A DNA stretch of 64,000 bases from Engraulis encrasicolus (Eukaryota; Chordata; Actinopteri; Clupeiformes; Engraulidae), in NCBI RefSeq assembly GCF_034702125.1, contig NC_085862.1, forward strand, positions 8,923,863 through 8,987,862, in the 5' to 3' direction. The translations under genes were made by a program, and so were the position numbers. Shown piece after piece: positions 21,399 through 32,699 of the stretch. Positions within the stretch are counted from its first letter, which is position 1; each line of letters starts with the position of its first letter. Under the pieces are notes generated by a model, which did not search any database, was not told where the DNA came from, and worked only from the letters and a program-made list of their open reading frames with translations.

Positions 21399-24300
21399 TT
21401 GTCAATGTATTATTTATATGTTTTAATTAAACTGCACATTGGGGACTGCTCAAATGCGATTTCAAACTACTTAGCTAACCCTGTTAAATAGATTTTTGAC
21501 AATAAAAAGTACACTTGACTTGACTTGAATAGAAAGATAATGTGTGAAAAAAGTCATTCATAGGGCCTACTACCTGAAATATTTTAATTTGAAAGTAACA
21601 CCAAATGTGCACTTTCACTAGCCTGATAAACCAGCCTAAATGTGAGATTAAATGTGTAATTTAAAATAATTTTGGCCACTGGCGGGTGGGGCTAGTTTAC
21701 TAGGCTACACTTTCACCTGTATATTAGAAGCAACAGTCCATCTCTGATGGCAAGGTTACTGCAGTACAGCCCTGGTCTTGGATACAGGCCTTTTTCACAT
21801 AACGCCAGACACCTTTGATTCAATGCATTAGAAGCCGGTATAAATTGCATGCCCCTGATTTCTGATTAACATCCTGTAAGAATAATTCTAATACGCAGTT
21901 AAGACTGTTCTTCCCTCTGTATGTTTCTGGTCAAGGTCAGTTTCTGTGTGAGGCCTGTTTCTGTGTGAGGCCTGTTTCTGTGTGAGCTCTTTTTTCTGTG
22001 TGAGCTCAACACCTGCAAGATAAGAGGCTGGGAGAGTTCTCTCACCACTGAACTGTGTGACCTCTGTGAATTTCCATTCCTGTGTCTTCTCATTAAAAGC
22101 GAAGGCAAAGACAGAGAGAGTTCGGAAGGCAACCAAAAGAGTAGTTCTCAATCTCAATCTCATTTTATCTCATCTCAATCTCTCTCTCCTTTCGCGAAAG
22201 ATAATTGTACCCTGATCTGCTTGTCGTGCGTTTCATGTTACACTGTCTAATGAATTAATTTCCTTAAAGTTTAATTAATCACTGTCCTAAGTCAGCCGAT
22301 GCTTATTTGAGTCAATAGTAAGTGAACGATGACTCTCGTGACTGTCACAGTCCGCAGCCAACTCAATCATTCTCTCTCCCCTTGGCTACTGTATAACTGC
22401 ATGGTCACAGGCAGGTCTTTCAGCAATAAGACCTCTGGAGAGACTCTACAACCGTGCGCTGAAAATCTTGGGTAAGAGACCATGTAGAGCCCATCACTGT
22501 GATGTTCAGCGGGACCTGAACATGATGAGCTTTGACAACTATATAGCTTTGTCAAATATTAACTTGACCTATAAATGCCTGCATGGTCAAGCCCCTCAAG
22601 CGCTCTGTGACCTAATCCAACTATGCAGGCAGTTGGAAGGTCCACCAGAGGGGCTGTTGCAGGGAATTGTGTGTGTGTGTTGATTTTAAACGTATTGAAA
22701 GGGTGTGGGTGGGAATGTGATTGTGTGTGTGTGTGTGTGTGTATGTGTGTGTGTGTGTGTGTCGCCATGACACTATGTGTGTAAGGTAGATCAGGTATTG
22801 AGAAAAATAGGCAGAGATTGTATATTTTTATTAATTAGTGGATGAAGAAACGAGTGACTGGACATTGAACTATGGTTAGATATCTCCTATATGTGTATTG
22901 GCTGCCCTGTATCGGCTGCCCTGTATCGGCTGCCCTTTTAGGGACGGGCATTGAAAATAGGCCAAGGTTATAAATGCTATGATGCAATTCTGTTGGGTTT
23001 GTATAGCCTACATGATGTGTATCTGTCTGTCCCCATCAAATAAACCTAACTGAACTGAACTGAACCCCAAATGTAACTTTCGACAGAGCGACCCGAACGA
23101 GTGTCGTGGGAAGCGCTTCTTAAACGAAAAATGTGCTTTACATACCGCCAGATAAATATTCATATTTGTATCAACTGCTGGCATTCTTTGATGAAAAACA
23201 ATATCACAGCAAGCTTTAGTTAATCATAATTTTTTTCCATGACGGTGTAGATTTTGAGACAGGCATGGCACGGGCACTGCGTTAACTATGTAATCCTACA
23301 TTGTGCCCCTTCAACACATCGGGTGGATTCCAATGTGCGGACTCCCGTCCACCCTTGCTCACTTGACTGCTTGTGACCTCATGATGACGTCACTGACGAC
23401 AGACAATAAATTCAATATCTTGCAAAAGCAGAATTCTAAAGTCATTTTCTCATTTGCAATCTGGATGGTGAATGAAGAATAGTCCCCCAAAAATTGTTGT
23501 AGCTAGGCTGACAGTCGGGAAACATTATTGTTTTCTCCATTGAGGCTTTCTTGTTTTCTCCACGGTCAGCAAAACGCGAGGCCACAAGCACAAGTGGAGG
23601 ACGGGAAGGCACACATAATAATTTACATGCCCCAGCTTTCTATGTTTTCTGTCTGAAACCTGAAAGTAGTTCATGCCTTCCTCACCTCAAAGCAGAACTT
23701 GCTTGACTCGTTTGACTGGTTTGACTTGTCTGTCATCCCGAAAAAGACAAATTGCCCACAAGTCAGCTCTTCATGCAAACCCCTTAAAGGTACACCTTGC
23801 ATGACATTTTTTTGCAGCTAAAAATGGCTGGAAAATTTCTGGAAATTCAAAATGGTGGACCATGGAGAAGATCCCCCTTTTCATGTATGACAAGTGCATT
23901 TTTTCAAGTCATAATGAATGCTTAGAATTTGATGGTGGTGGTAGCCTAAGTATTCATTAAAAGATAACATTAGTGAGTGGGTAGCATGAATTCAAGAAAT
24001 AAACAACTAAACATCTCACACAGTGTACCTTTTAAATTTCAATTTTTTTAAAAAAAAAACTATTAAAATAAAATTGTCCCTTTTAAAATTTTCTTTTTAA
24101 TAAATGTTTTGGACTTTTATTCAGTGAGAGATTTTGACAGGAAACGTGTGGGAGACAGAGATGAGGAAGGTTCAACAAACGACCCGGGCTAGAATCGAAC
24201 CTGGGTCGCCGGCGTAGCAGCCCCCAGTGCCCTACCCTGAGAGCCACGGTAGGGTCACCCCTTTTTAAAGTTAGAATCCCCCAACACACACACACACACA

Positions 24301-25702
24301 TCACCCCCTGCATCCCAGACCAGCTAAAGCTGCTACCATCATACCTGTGCCGAAGAAATCATCACCATCATGCTTCAATGACTACCGTCCTGTAGCACTG
24401 ACGCCCATAATCATGAAGTGCTTCGAACGGCTAGTCCCTGTCACACATCAAAGCCACCCTACCCCCCACCCTAGACCCCTACCAGTTCGCATACCGAGCC
24501 AAGCGATCCACGGAGGATGCAATTTGCTCTGCCCTCCATCCAGCCCTCACCCACTTGGACAATAAAGACTCATATGTGAGAATGCTGTTCATTGACTTCA
24601 GTTCAGCATTCAATACCATAATACCACAAAAACTCATCAGAAAACTGGACAAACTAGGTTTCAGCACCTCCCTCTGCAACTGGCTGCTGGACTTCCTGAT
24701 GCAAAGACCACAAGCAGTACGGGTAGGGAACAACACCTCGAGCACCCTGACCCTGAGCACGGGGGCTCCGCAAGGGTTGTGTTCTCAGCCCCTGCTGTTC
24801 ACGCTGCTGACACACGACTGCACAACGACCCACAGCACTAACCATCTAGTGAAGTTTGCGGATGATACAACACTGGTGGGCCTCATCACCAAGGGCGATG
24901 AGACTCACTACAGAGAAGAAGTAGACCTGCTGGCCAGATGGTGCAAAGACACAACCTCCTGCTGAATGTCAACAAGACCAAGGAGATTGTTGTCAACTTC
25001 CAAAGGGTCCAAAAACAACTGCCACCACTGACCATCGACGGCGATGCTGTGGAGAGAGTGAGCAGCACCAAGTTCCTTGGAGTGCACATCAGCGACGACC
25101 TCTCTTGGACCACCAACACTACATCACTGGCGAAGAAGGCCCATCAGCGTCTCTACTTCCTGCGCAAACTAAAGAAGGCAAGTGCTACACCCTCCATCAT
25201 GACAACATTCTACAGAGGAACCATAGAGAGCGTCGTGTCCAACTGCATCACAGTGTGGGGAGGAAGCTGCACGGAGAAAAACAGGAAGACACTCCAGCGT
25301 GTTGTGAACACAGCGAAGAAGATCATTGGAGTACCACTCCCCTCCCTGCAGGACATTTACACCACACGCCTCACCCGGAAAGCACTGATGATCATCAAAG
25401 ACACAAGCCACCCTGCACACAAACTGTTCAGCCTCCTGCCCTCTGGAAAGAGGTACAGGCGCCTCCGTTCCGTTCCAATGCACCAAGCGATCAAGATGCT
25501 GAACACTCAACCCACTCTCCCTCCACTGTCAGCCTCTAGCCAGCAAGGCCACTGACAACCCCCCCCCCCCCACTGTCAGCCTCTAGCCAGCAAGGCCACT
25601 GACAACCCCCCCCCATTCCCCACCACCATATCTGCGACTGAACATTCCACCTGCACTACTATACTTGTGACTGAACTTTCAACCTGCACTAACTCAAAAC
25701 AT

Positions 25703-25746
<44 letters not shown>

Positions 25747-25807
25747 CTACACACACACACACACAAGCACACTGCACTTTCTGCACTAAACCCAACATAC
25801 ACACACT

Positions 25808-25871
<64 letters not shown>

Positions 25872-25926
25872 ACACACACACACAAGACGCACACCGCACC
25901 TTCTACCTGCACTAAACACATACACA

Positions 25927-26022
<96 letters not shown>

Positions 26023-28578
26023 TGCTGGTGTACTTGACAGACCTTTTTATATTTATTTTCTTCAAAATGCTACTATTACCATGTCAGAACGCTATAAAGG
26101 ACTTTTTTTAGGAAAAGCACAAAAACACAACAAATACCTCTTAATGTATGTCCTCTACAAGTCTTCTGTTGTCCAGTCTTGCACTTTTAAATGTCTGTAT
26201 GAGCACTGTCTATGTCCATACTGTCTTAAGTCCATGTATAAGTACTGTCTATGTCTATACTGTCTATGTCCTTACCTTAATTAGTCTATGTCTGTATGGG
26301 AAAGCAAGAAATGTAATTTCAAATTCTTTGTATGACCAGTGCATGTAAAGAAATTGACAATAAAACCTACTTGACTTGACTTGACTTGAACTGTCCACTC
26401 ACCACTGTTGCCGAGAAGACCAGTGCATTCCGGAACCCGAGACAGACCATCCTCCAGCTCCAAAGCGTTGGACTGCTGGCTCTGCGAAACCTCATTCAGC
26501 TGTCCCTCGACGGCCTTCGGTTCTGCAAGAGGTAGCGCCTCATCGCGGTCACACCCCAGAGAGCAAGTAGCTGCTGGGATTGCGAAGGACACATGCTTGC
26601 TGTTTCGTAGAGCCGGATGGTGCGAAGGGCACACGCTTGACATCCAGCACACATTTTCACAGATGACAATAAAGGATATACACAAAAACAATAGTCCTCG
26701 GGCACTCAAGAGTATCCAAAGGATTCTAAAAGGGCACACATTTTAAAAGCCATTATTACTAAATGTGGCTCGTCAAAAATAAAACATGAGATTTTTGCAG
26801 TATTTTCCAATCAACATTTCAAGATAATCACGTCATTCACAGGTTTCATAAAATGTACCAATAATACAGTATATACCAGAGATTCTTTAAGTATATAAGA
26901 TATTCTTTAAGTACTGTATATAGAGATATGCCAACATAATAGGTTTCTATGGGCACCTAATGTGACCAGGTTCCGGTCTGCCTAAAGGGGCGTGTCATAA
27001 TGCTCCTAGAATGAATAGAACAGTCCTTAGGTCTGCCTAGGTCTGCCTAAAGGGGGATTTCCCCCCCTTCCCCCTTGCAATAATAGAACCCGGAAACAAT
27101 GGGCCAATGGAACCTCTCTCTCTCTACTCTCTCTGGTATATACTGTATATGGACATCAGTCAATTCACGATGAAATTGTATCACTTCCTCACCTGTCGGT
27201 GGGTGATACGACTCCATGCCGCATCCTGTTCTTTTGGTGGAGTAGGTGGTGGAGGTTTCAGTGCCGAGGTCTGTTGCTCCTGCTGCTGTTTGCGAGAGCA
27301 AGTAAGAAAGTCAGTAAGTGAGTAAGTGAGTAAGTAAGTGTCAACAAAAATCAACAGAAAACACAATAGGATTAAGAGAGGTTGTGAGAGCCGGCCCTCC
27401 AGCTTTGAAGTCCTCATCTGAGGCACGCAGCTGAGTAGTGTGTTCAGTAGTGCGTTTTCTTTGGGTGTTGTCCTCCAGTAGTGGGATGCGCAGTGATATG
27501 TTTCTGCTTTCCTTTCGCCCAGGACAGGTGTAGTGTGCGCTTAGCGTGCATTTTTTGTTTTTGTGGCGGTACGGGGCTTAGAGCAGTTGTCTCGGGGGCA
27601 CTTTCGGGGCCAAGAGTTGTCAAGCATTGGCAGTAAGTAAGTGAGTGTGTATGCCCTTCATTATCCCACAGTGGAGAAATTCACGTGTTGCAGCAGCAGC
27701 AGTAACATACAGTGCGCGCAGCTATGTGTAAAAGTAGATGACATAGTACATACAGACTAGGGCTGTATCCATACAGGACCAAGAAGTAAAAAAAAACAAG
27801 TTAAAAATATATAAGGGAGATATAAAATAGAGAAGTCATACAAAAATAGAAATATTTCTGTCTAAATAAAACCATTAGTACACAGTATATCATACATACC
27901 GTGGCCCCAAGCGTAGGCCAGCACGGCCGCGTTGAAGAGCAGGCTGAGGACACTGGCGCCAACAGCCAGCAGGGGGTGCTGAATAGGGTGCGGATGCAGC
28001 ACGTGGTGGAGGATCTCGTGCATGACGGACACGCACAGGGATACCACCAGCAGCGATGACACCAGCGCTCCGAACGGCTGCAGACGCGCCACCACTCTGG
28101 GCTGTGAGAGAAGCGAAGACGAAGACGTGCACGTGGAGGAGGAGGGAGAGGTGTTGACGTTGGTGTTGGTGTTGGTTGAGTGTTCACAAGTGAGTGGGTC
28201 CGTGATGGTGCCTGGGTCTGGGCCAGGGTGGTGGAGGAGGCCTTCAGGGTTTGCAGAGTTTGGAGGACTGGGAGGAGGCGCGATGGAGGAGGACGAGAGG
28301 GAGGAGGAGGAAGAGGAGCCCAGAGGGGGCTGTCTGGTCTGGAGGTGCAGGAGCAGCAGCTGGAGGAGGACGTAGACCGTGTGGAAGGAGTCCACCATGT
28401 TGATGAGGCAGTTGCAGAGGCGGCTGACGACAACCTCCATCAACAGCAGCAGCAGGGTCAGTCCCAGCATGCATCTCTGCAGACCTATGTGGCGGCTCCT
28501 CCTCCTCTTCTGCTGCTGCTGCCGCCGCTGCTGCTGTTGCTGCTGCTGCTGCTGTTGCAAGCTCACATGGCCGTCCAT
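20545..28578 (-). CDS. SLC30-family (ZnT1/ZnT10-like) cation transporter, divergent
   Basis: ZnT transporters are six-helix membrane proteins that export zinc or manganese against protons. Four minus-strand exons join in consistent phase 1: 27900..28578, 27193..27285, 26403..26573 and 20545..21311, about 569 residues. Helices 1-4 are in exon 1 ([18 protein letters not shown].., [16 protein letters not shown].., two more before AYAWGHG). Exons 2-3 form the cytosolic loop. The last exon holds helices 5-6, the cytosolic domain with VHELHVWQL, and a Cys-rich tail [15 protein letters not shown] typical of the ZnT1/ZnT10 branch. The metal-site HxxxD is HTVYV in helix 2, and the family His in helix 5 is Leu (LLLRD). 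The start is at 28578 in the context GTGCCATGG. ATG at 28620 is an in-frame alternative. A TTTATT at 20353-20358 (AATAAA on the minus strand) may be the poly(A) signal. Which paralogue it is (slc30a1-like or slc30a10-like) cannot be decided by eye. Confidence 0.85.
21336..21396. repeat. (GA)n microsatellite
   Basis: About 28 GA units, 25 bases upstream (in gene sense) of the last-exon acceptor of the ZnT-like gene. On the gene strand it is a (TC)n polypyrimidine run that could act as an oversized polypyrimidine tract. Confidence 0.95.
21420..21530 (+). mobile_element. LINE/SINE 3' tail, (ACTTG)n
   Basis: AACTGCACATTGGGGACT..TTTGACAATAAAAAGTACAC then ACTTGACTTGACTTG. The same tail occurs inverted at about 43694-43800. 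Confidence 0.6.
21840..22374. other. Intronic sequence, unclassified; possible solo LTR
   Basis: It contains three tandem units of TTTCTGTGTGAGGCCTG (about 21941-21990) and long CTCAATCTCAATCTC runs. It resembles an LTR in layout, but no flanking duplication or matching second LTR could be shown. Confidence 0.25.
22375..23075 (+). mobile_element. Non-LTR retrotransposon (LINE) 3' fragment with (CTGAA)n tail
   Basis: The C-terminal end of a LINE ORF2 is readable at about 22420-22640 ([17 protein letters not shown].., [18 protein letters not shown]). A 3' UTR follows and ends AATAAACCTAACTGAACTGA. A GT tract lies at 22722-22761. It sits in the large intron of the ZnT-like gene, on the opposite strand. 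Confidence 0.75.
23325..23616. mobile_element. MITE family A copy
   Basis: GGTGGATTCCAATGTGCGGA..CCTCATGATGACGTCACTGA..CACAAGTGGAGGACGGGAAG follows the family order seen at 7379-7681. The far end is degraded. Confidence 0.6.
23788..24031. mobile_element. TTAA-type MITE (family B)
   Basis: AGGTACACCTTGCATGAC.. to ..CACACAGTGTACCT is flanked by TTAA on the left and TTTAA on the right. The interior GGAAATTCAAAATGGTGGAC and CATGGAGAAGATCCCCCTTT recurs at 28644-29197, 51841-52129 and 61990-62340. Confidence 0.65.
24085..24262 (-). mobile_element. SINE relic
   Basis: The minus strand has GCGACCCAGGTTCGATTCTA (tRNA B-box-like) and a CTGTCTCCCACACGTTTCCT body, the same family as 12766-12906. Confidence 0.6.
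24310..26395 (+). mobile_element. Non-LTR retrotransposon (LINE), 5'-truncated and frame-broken
   Basis: Reverse transcriptase motifs appear in order across three frames: [33 protein letters not shown] (24580s), a damaged GAPQG box (24760s), [11 protein letters not shown] (24850s) and [14 protein letters not shown] (25060s). C-terminal LINE sequence ends at 25555. A CA-rich 3' UTR follows and ends TGACAATAAAACCTACTTGA with a (CTTGA)n tail. Frame breaks occur near 24440, 24780 and 24950, so it is inactive. The FADDT box suggests the Rex1/CR1/L2 group. It lies antisense in the last intron of the ZnT-like gene. Confidence 0.9.
25700..26022. repeat. Compound (CA)n microsatellite
   Basis: Three long CA arrays, separated by short related spacers (GCACTTTCTGCACTAAAC, ACCTTCTACCTGCACTAAAC), lie in the 3' part of the LINE. 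The spacers resemble each other, which suggests higher-order duplication. Confidence 0.95.
26403..26573 (-). CDS. ZnT-like transporter, loop exon 3 (predicted)
   Basis: It encodes [20 protein letters not shown] through [13 protein letters not shown] plus one base and ends at a strong GTGAGT donor (26402). The phase 1 end joins the next exon to give [13 protein letters not shown]. The acceptor CGCAATCCCAG is weak and its exact position uncertain. Confidence 0.6.
26740..27190. other. Intron of the ZnT-like gene; nothing recognised
   Basis: AT-rich sequence with a duplicated GTCTGCCTAAAGGGG motif (26980s and 27050s). No exon or element boundary could be supported. Confidence 0.4.
27193..27285 (-). 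CDS. ZnT-like transporter, loop exon 2 (predicted)
   Basis: The acceptor is GCTCTCGCAAACAG and the donor CAG/GTGAGG at 27192. The phase 1 to phase 1 frame reads [20 protein letters not shown] and ends MESYHPPT. The acceptor could shift by 3 or 6 bases in the CAG repeat without changing frame. The loop is poorly conserved in this family, so support is from phase and splice sites only. Confidence 0.55.
27300..27345. repeat. (AGTA)n-like short tandem repeat
   Basis: Repeated AAGTAAG/TGAGTAAG units just upstream (gene sense) of the predicted acceptor of loop exon 2. Confidence 0.75.
27900..28578 (-). CDS. ZnT-like transporter, exon with start codon and helices 1-4
   Basis: It starts [10 protein letters not shown] with about ten Gln, then [12 protein letters not shown] before helix 1. 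A Ser/Thr/Pro-rich insert (about residues 75-135) separates helix 2 from helix 3. It ends after AYAWGH with one base before the donor GTATGT at 27899 (phase 1). A possible acceptor TGCCTGTGCAG lies 10 bases upstream of the ATG, so a non-coding first exon further upstream is likely. Confidence 0.85.
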
Positions 28579-28643
28579 GGCACTTCCCTGCACAGGCAAA
28601 CTAAAGAAAAGCGTGCCCAAATAACTGTTAAAAAATGTGTTAA

Positions 28644-29197
28644 AGGTGCACTCACTGAGTAATATCTTAGCAGTTCATTTCGGGAAATCATGCTGCCCAT
28701 TCAAAAATGTTACCTTTTCTGAAAATACTTGCCACCATCATGAGATTCTAAGCATTCCTTATTTTCATACACGAAAAGGAGAATCATCTTAATTTTGAAT
28801 CTCCAGAAATACACATTTTTATTTGCAAAATGTACTATACTTTGATCATATTATACTAAATATTTTTAATTAGTTTATTATTGTTTAATACTAAGTAAAT
28901 ATTTAAGAAAATATCAAATTTGGCAATAGGCAGCCCAATTTCAATGCAGCATTTGCAATACCTACTCTGTTCATGAAGGTTGGAGCAGGCTTCACCCAAC
29001 AAGTTTTTGTTCGTTTGAGAGTGCTGCCCAAAATATTGTAAACCTGAAAAACGAGAAATGGTTGCACCATGCATAGGTTCTTTATTATTACACGCGCTTC
29101 TGCGTTCTGCCTTGCTCAGTGTGCGATAAAGAACCTATGCATGGTGCAACCTTTTCTGATTTTTCAATACCTACTCTGTCCACCATCATACAGTGTA
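28644..29197. mobile_element. TTAA-type MITE (family B) with a nested hairpin insertion
   Basis: The left end AGGTGCACTCACTGAG follows TTAA (28640-28643). Motifs of the family run to the right end at about 29197 (CATCATACAGTGT). The copy is interrupted by the 194-base element at 28971-29164. Confidence 0.65.
28971..29164. mobile_element. Hairpin-bearing insertion with 15-base direct repeats
   Basis: It is flanked by CAATACCTACTCTGT at 28956-28970 and 29165-29179. Its right half is a hairpin with arms of about 40 bases (29045-29085 and 29126-29166) around GGTTGCACCATGCATAGGTT. Length and layout match the element at 60989-61197. Confidence 0.75.
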
Positions 29198-29615
29198 AGG
29201 ATAGACCAACACATCGGGCCGATATTTGCATATTTTAAGTGTATCGGTATCGCCCGATACGCGTGTGGTTTTCGCCGATACACAATATTTATTATTTTAT
29301 GTCATTTGTTTTTTTTTTAAAGCACCAAGACACTTTATTTTTTCATTACTTGACTGTTAGGCATTACTTGATTGTTAGAGTGGGTGTTTAAATGTTACTA
29401 GTTCTACCTCAATTTGATAATGTTAAAGGAATGTTTATTTTTAACTTGAGACCTGGAATATCTGTCATTTTTTAAAGTTTTTTTTTTTAAACCCATATCG
29501 GCCCCAAATATCGGGTATTGGAAATCGGGTATCGGCCAAGGGTGATGTAAAAAAAAAAAAAAAACGGTATCGCATCGGCCATTAAAAAACCTGTAGGCCT
29601 ATCGGTTGACCTTTA
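29198..29615. mobile_element. hAT-like MITE of the CGATAC type
   Basis: The left part has ACATCGGGCCGATATTTGC and GTATCGGTATCGCCCGATAC. The right part has CGGTATCGCATCGGCCATT and ends near GGCCTATCGGTTGACCTTTA. The inverted ends are imperfect and no clear target duplication was seen. Confidence 0.5.
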
Positions 29616-29619
29616 GCCT

Positions 29620-31860
29620 GCTCTGAATAACTGTAAGGTGATAGGATAGTAAATCTGACACAGGGTAGTGTTTGTTTGTAAACCGTAACGTATCTACTCT
29701 CATTTACACACAAGTACAGTTTTGTTGTGCATGCAGCTGCAATGACACATTCCTGCAATCTTGTCTGATCTAATTATAGGCCGGCTTCTTAGGATCCCAT
29801 AAGTATGAGACAGTTCCCCACTGTGATTGCTTAGGTTACTTTTTGCTTTAGTATATTCAATACAATTATTTATTTATTTTGTTTGGCTATACTTTCTCTG
29901 GCAACCTGCCCTGGCCCCCTTAACATCCCCTTGCCGCCCACCCAGGGGTCCCCCGCTAGCACTTTGAAAACCACTGGTTCATTATCCCACATCTCACTCT
30001 ACACTATTACAGCTGAGAATGCTATTTCGCGCTGTTCTGTGACCCTCTGGTTATCTTCTTGACTGAGTGACAGGGGCCTGGACCAATTATTGTCCAATAT
30101 ACCATGAAACGCCTCCCCCTTTTGACCCACTGTAGAGTGAACATTGCGTAAGTTGCGTTCTCCTGACACGTAAAGAAAGTTACTGGGGGTGCAGCATGAG
30201 AAATAAAAAAAATGCTGATACAGCATAAACATTCACTTAATAAACAATAATACACTTTTGCCAAACGTGCCAAACTCCTACTTGCGTTGATCATTGCTTT
30301 CAGACTCTTTGTTGATGTTGATGGTGGTGGAGAGACTTGGCAGCTGTGGCACTAAAAGTGAAGAACTAGGTTATTAATAGGTAGCGCCTGAGGGGAACTG
30401 GGGTAGCCTACTTTCAGAACGCTGGCTTATCCGATGCAGTAGCCAGCAACATCCAAAACAATAATTGTTATTGTACAATTATTGTAGTCTAATAACTTGG
30501 AAACGAGAACGCATTTTAATCACTATTTGCCATCAATAACTGTTATGCAGTTGTAATTACATATCATTATCCAAATTATTTCTCTAACAGACACTCCAAA
30601 TGGGATGAATAATTAGCTTTCAGCATGTGGAGCGCCTAGGTCCTATAACTTTTTATGCCACATTTTAAAAGTATGTATGTGTTCCGCCAATTCAGTGCAC
30701 GACTGAGGGCGCGTTGGTTGTGCGCTATGCACAATGATTAATAAGTGCGCGAACAGTTTGCCGGTCTGGTCTTATATGGAGATAGGCTATAGCCTTCACT
30801 CTCCTTGCAACTCTCCATAATACTGTTTAGATTTAAAAAACGCAAACCAACCTGTTCAAGACAGTCCGTTTTGGTGAAATCAGCTCTATGGGGCAGCGTG
30901 GTAGGGTAAGGGGCGCGGCAACTGTGAACAAACTGTTTTTTTTGCCTGTGGACAGCTCTCTCCGCCGTCATGTCTCACGCCCCCGACTCCCCCTGTCCTG
31001 AGCACTGTCTTGGGAATCTGTCTTCGGACCTTATCCCTGGTCTGCTTTTAGGTCAAGGGTCATCATAAAACAAAGTCCGACAACCTCATTCACCAACGAT
31101 CAGAGTGCGGCAGGAGGCATGTTCTGTTCCATTCTGCTCAAGACTTTGAGGCGATTTTTAACTGATTGCGTAATGCCCTGAGAAGTAATAAATAATGTTG
31201 ATGTCTTTTGTAGCCTCGGCCTTAAAGGGACACTGTGTAATATATTTGTAGTAGTTTATTTCCAGAATTCATGCTGCCTATTCACTAATGTTACCCTTTT
31301 CATTGATAGGCAGTGTTGTATAAAGTAGCCTAAATCTCATACTCAAGTAAAAGTATGGGTACCTCTCCAAAATATGATTATGGTAAAAGTAAAAGTCCTG
31401 ACTGAAATGTTACTTGAGAGTTAAAGTCTTACAGTATCTGAAACTTCTTGACAAGTTGGCCTACTGTAAAAAATAATGTAATGAAGTAGGCTAATGAAAT
31501 GAAAAGTTGAGGTAAAAAGTAAACAAGGCAAGTAAACAAGGCAAATGCAGTTTGAAAGACATTTTTTTGCATTTTGGTAAACTTTCAAAAATGCAAAACA
31601 CTTCAAATATGTACACAAAACCAATTTCAGTCTAAATTTAGCCAAGGTTTAGACAGAAAATAAACTGGACTACCCGTGCGTCGTGACCTACGCCCGGATC
31701 CCAGGCATCATGTTCTGACTTTGTTGCAATATAGGTGGGGTCAAAAACACTGCGTTTTTTCTCTCTTCTCCCTCTCTTTTTTTTGTAACAAGTAACATGG
31801 GGGCAACATACTAGGCAACAGAGGAGGGGTTCAAGGGGCACACCATGCAAGCACACGTGT
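29620..31860. other. 5' flank of the ZnT-like gene; no coding exon supported
   Basis: It may contain a non-coding first exon of the ZnT-like gene: about 30840-30990 on the minus strand is GC-richer and reads GGACTGTCTTGAACAG/GTTGGT, a possible donor. A family B fragment lies at about 31225-31310. The remaining ORFs are short and unsupported. Confidence 0.3.
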
Positions 31861-31861
31861 C

Positions 31862-31978
31862 ACGGCATTCCAATATGCACACTCCCATCCTCTACTTGTG
31901 CTTGCGGCCTCGCATTTTGCTGAAGACCCGCCTCCGTGGAGAAAACAATAAACTTTCCCCACTGTCAGCCTACAACAT
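31862..31978. repeat. MITE family A, truncated
   Basis: GGCATTCCAATATGCACAC..CCGCCTCCGTGGAGAAAACAA..CCCCACTGTCAGCCTA match one end of family A. The other half is missing. Confidence 0.55.
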
Positions 31979-32699
31979 TTTTTTTCTCAGATATGGTGAA
32001 ATTAATTAATATAACTGCACCCTTAGTCCTGCCTCTGGGAGACTGTTCCACCACTGTGGAACAACGACGGAGAACTTTCTTCAGTGGGAGTACTTAGAGC
32101 GAGCAGGTGGCAGAGCCAGACGGCTTGTGCTGGAAGAGCGCGGTTCTATTCTCTAAGTATATCCTTCAGATAAGCTGGAGCCGTTCCTGCTGTGGTTTTG
32201 TAGGTAGGCCTAAGTGCCAAGGCCTTGTGCTTGCGCCGGGCAGCGATCGGTAGAAAGTGCAACTCGATGAATAGAGGGGTAACTTGGGTTCGTTTGGGTT
32301 GAGTGAACACCAAATGTGCCGCCGATTCTAAACCATATGCAGTGGTTTTAGCCAGAGGCGCATCTTGCCACCAGGCAAGGCAGGCAACCGCTTGGGGCCC
32401 CCAAGCCCCTAGATAGTGAATAACAGCCCATACTGTCCTACAGTAGTGGTGATTTTGGTGCAAATGTTCATTAGCTTGCATTTCCGCTTGGGGCCCCACC
32501 TGAACCTAGAATCGCCTCTGGTTTTAGCGCACAAGCAGGTAGACCTGCCAGGAAGGAGTTGCAGTAATTAACACGTTACAGGCTTATGGCTTTACTTTCC
32601 ATTTGCAGACAGTGCTGTCGGTTTGTTGTGCTTTTGATCTTATTTTCTTCAGCTTGCAGTGTTTTTGACTTAATTCATTTTGGTTTGCACAGTGGATGG

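Noticed and set aside
21840..22374. Full LTR retrotransposon
   Set aside because: No second LTR, primer-binding site or gag/pol coding nearby. At most a solo LTR, kept only as a low-confidence note.
25689..26111. Long Cys-Val and Thr-His repeat ORFs on both strands
   Set aside because: They are only translations of the (CA)n microsatellite.
28022..28662. Plus-strand ORFs across the ZnT-like first exon
   Set aside because: Antisense shadows of a GC-rich coding exon. The minus strand has clear membrane helices and family motifs.
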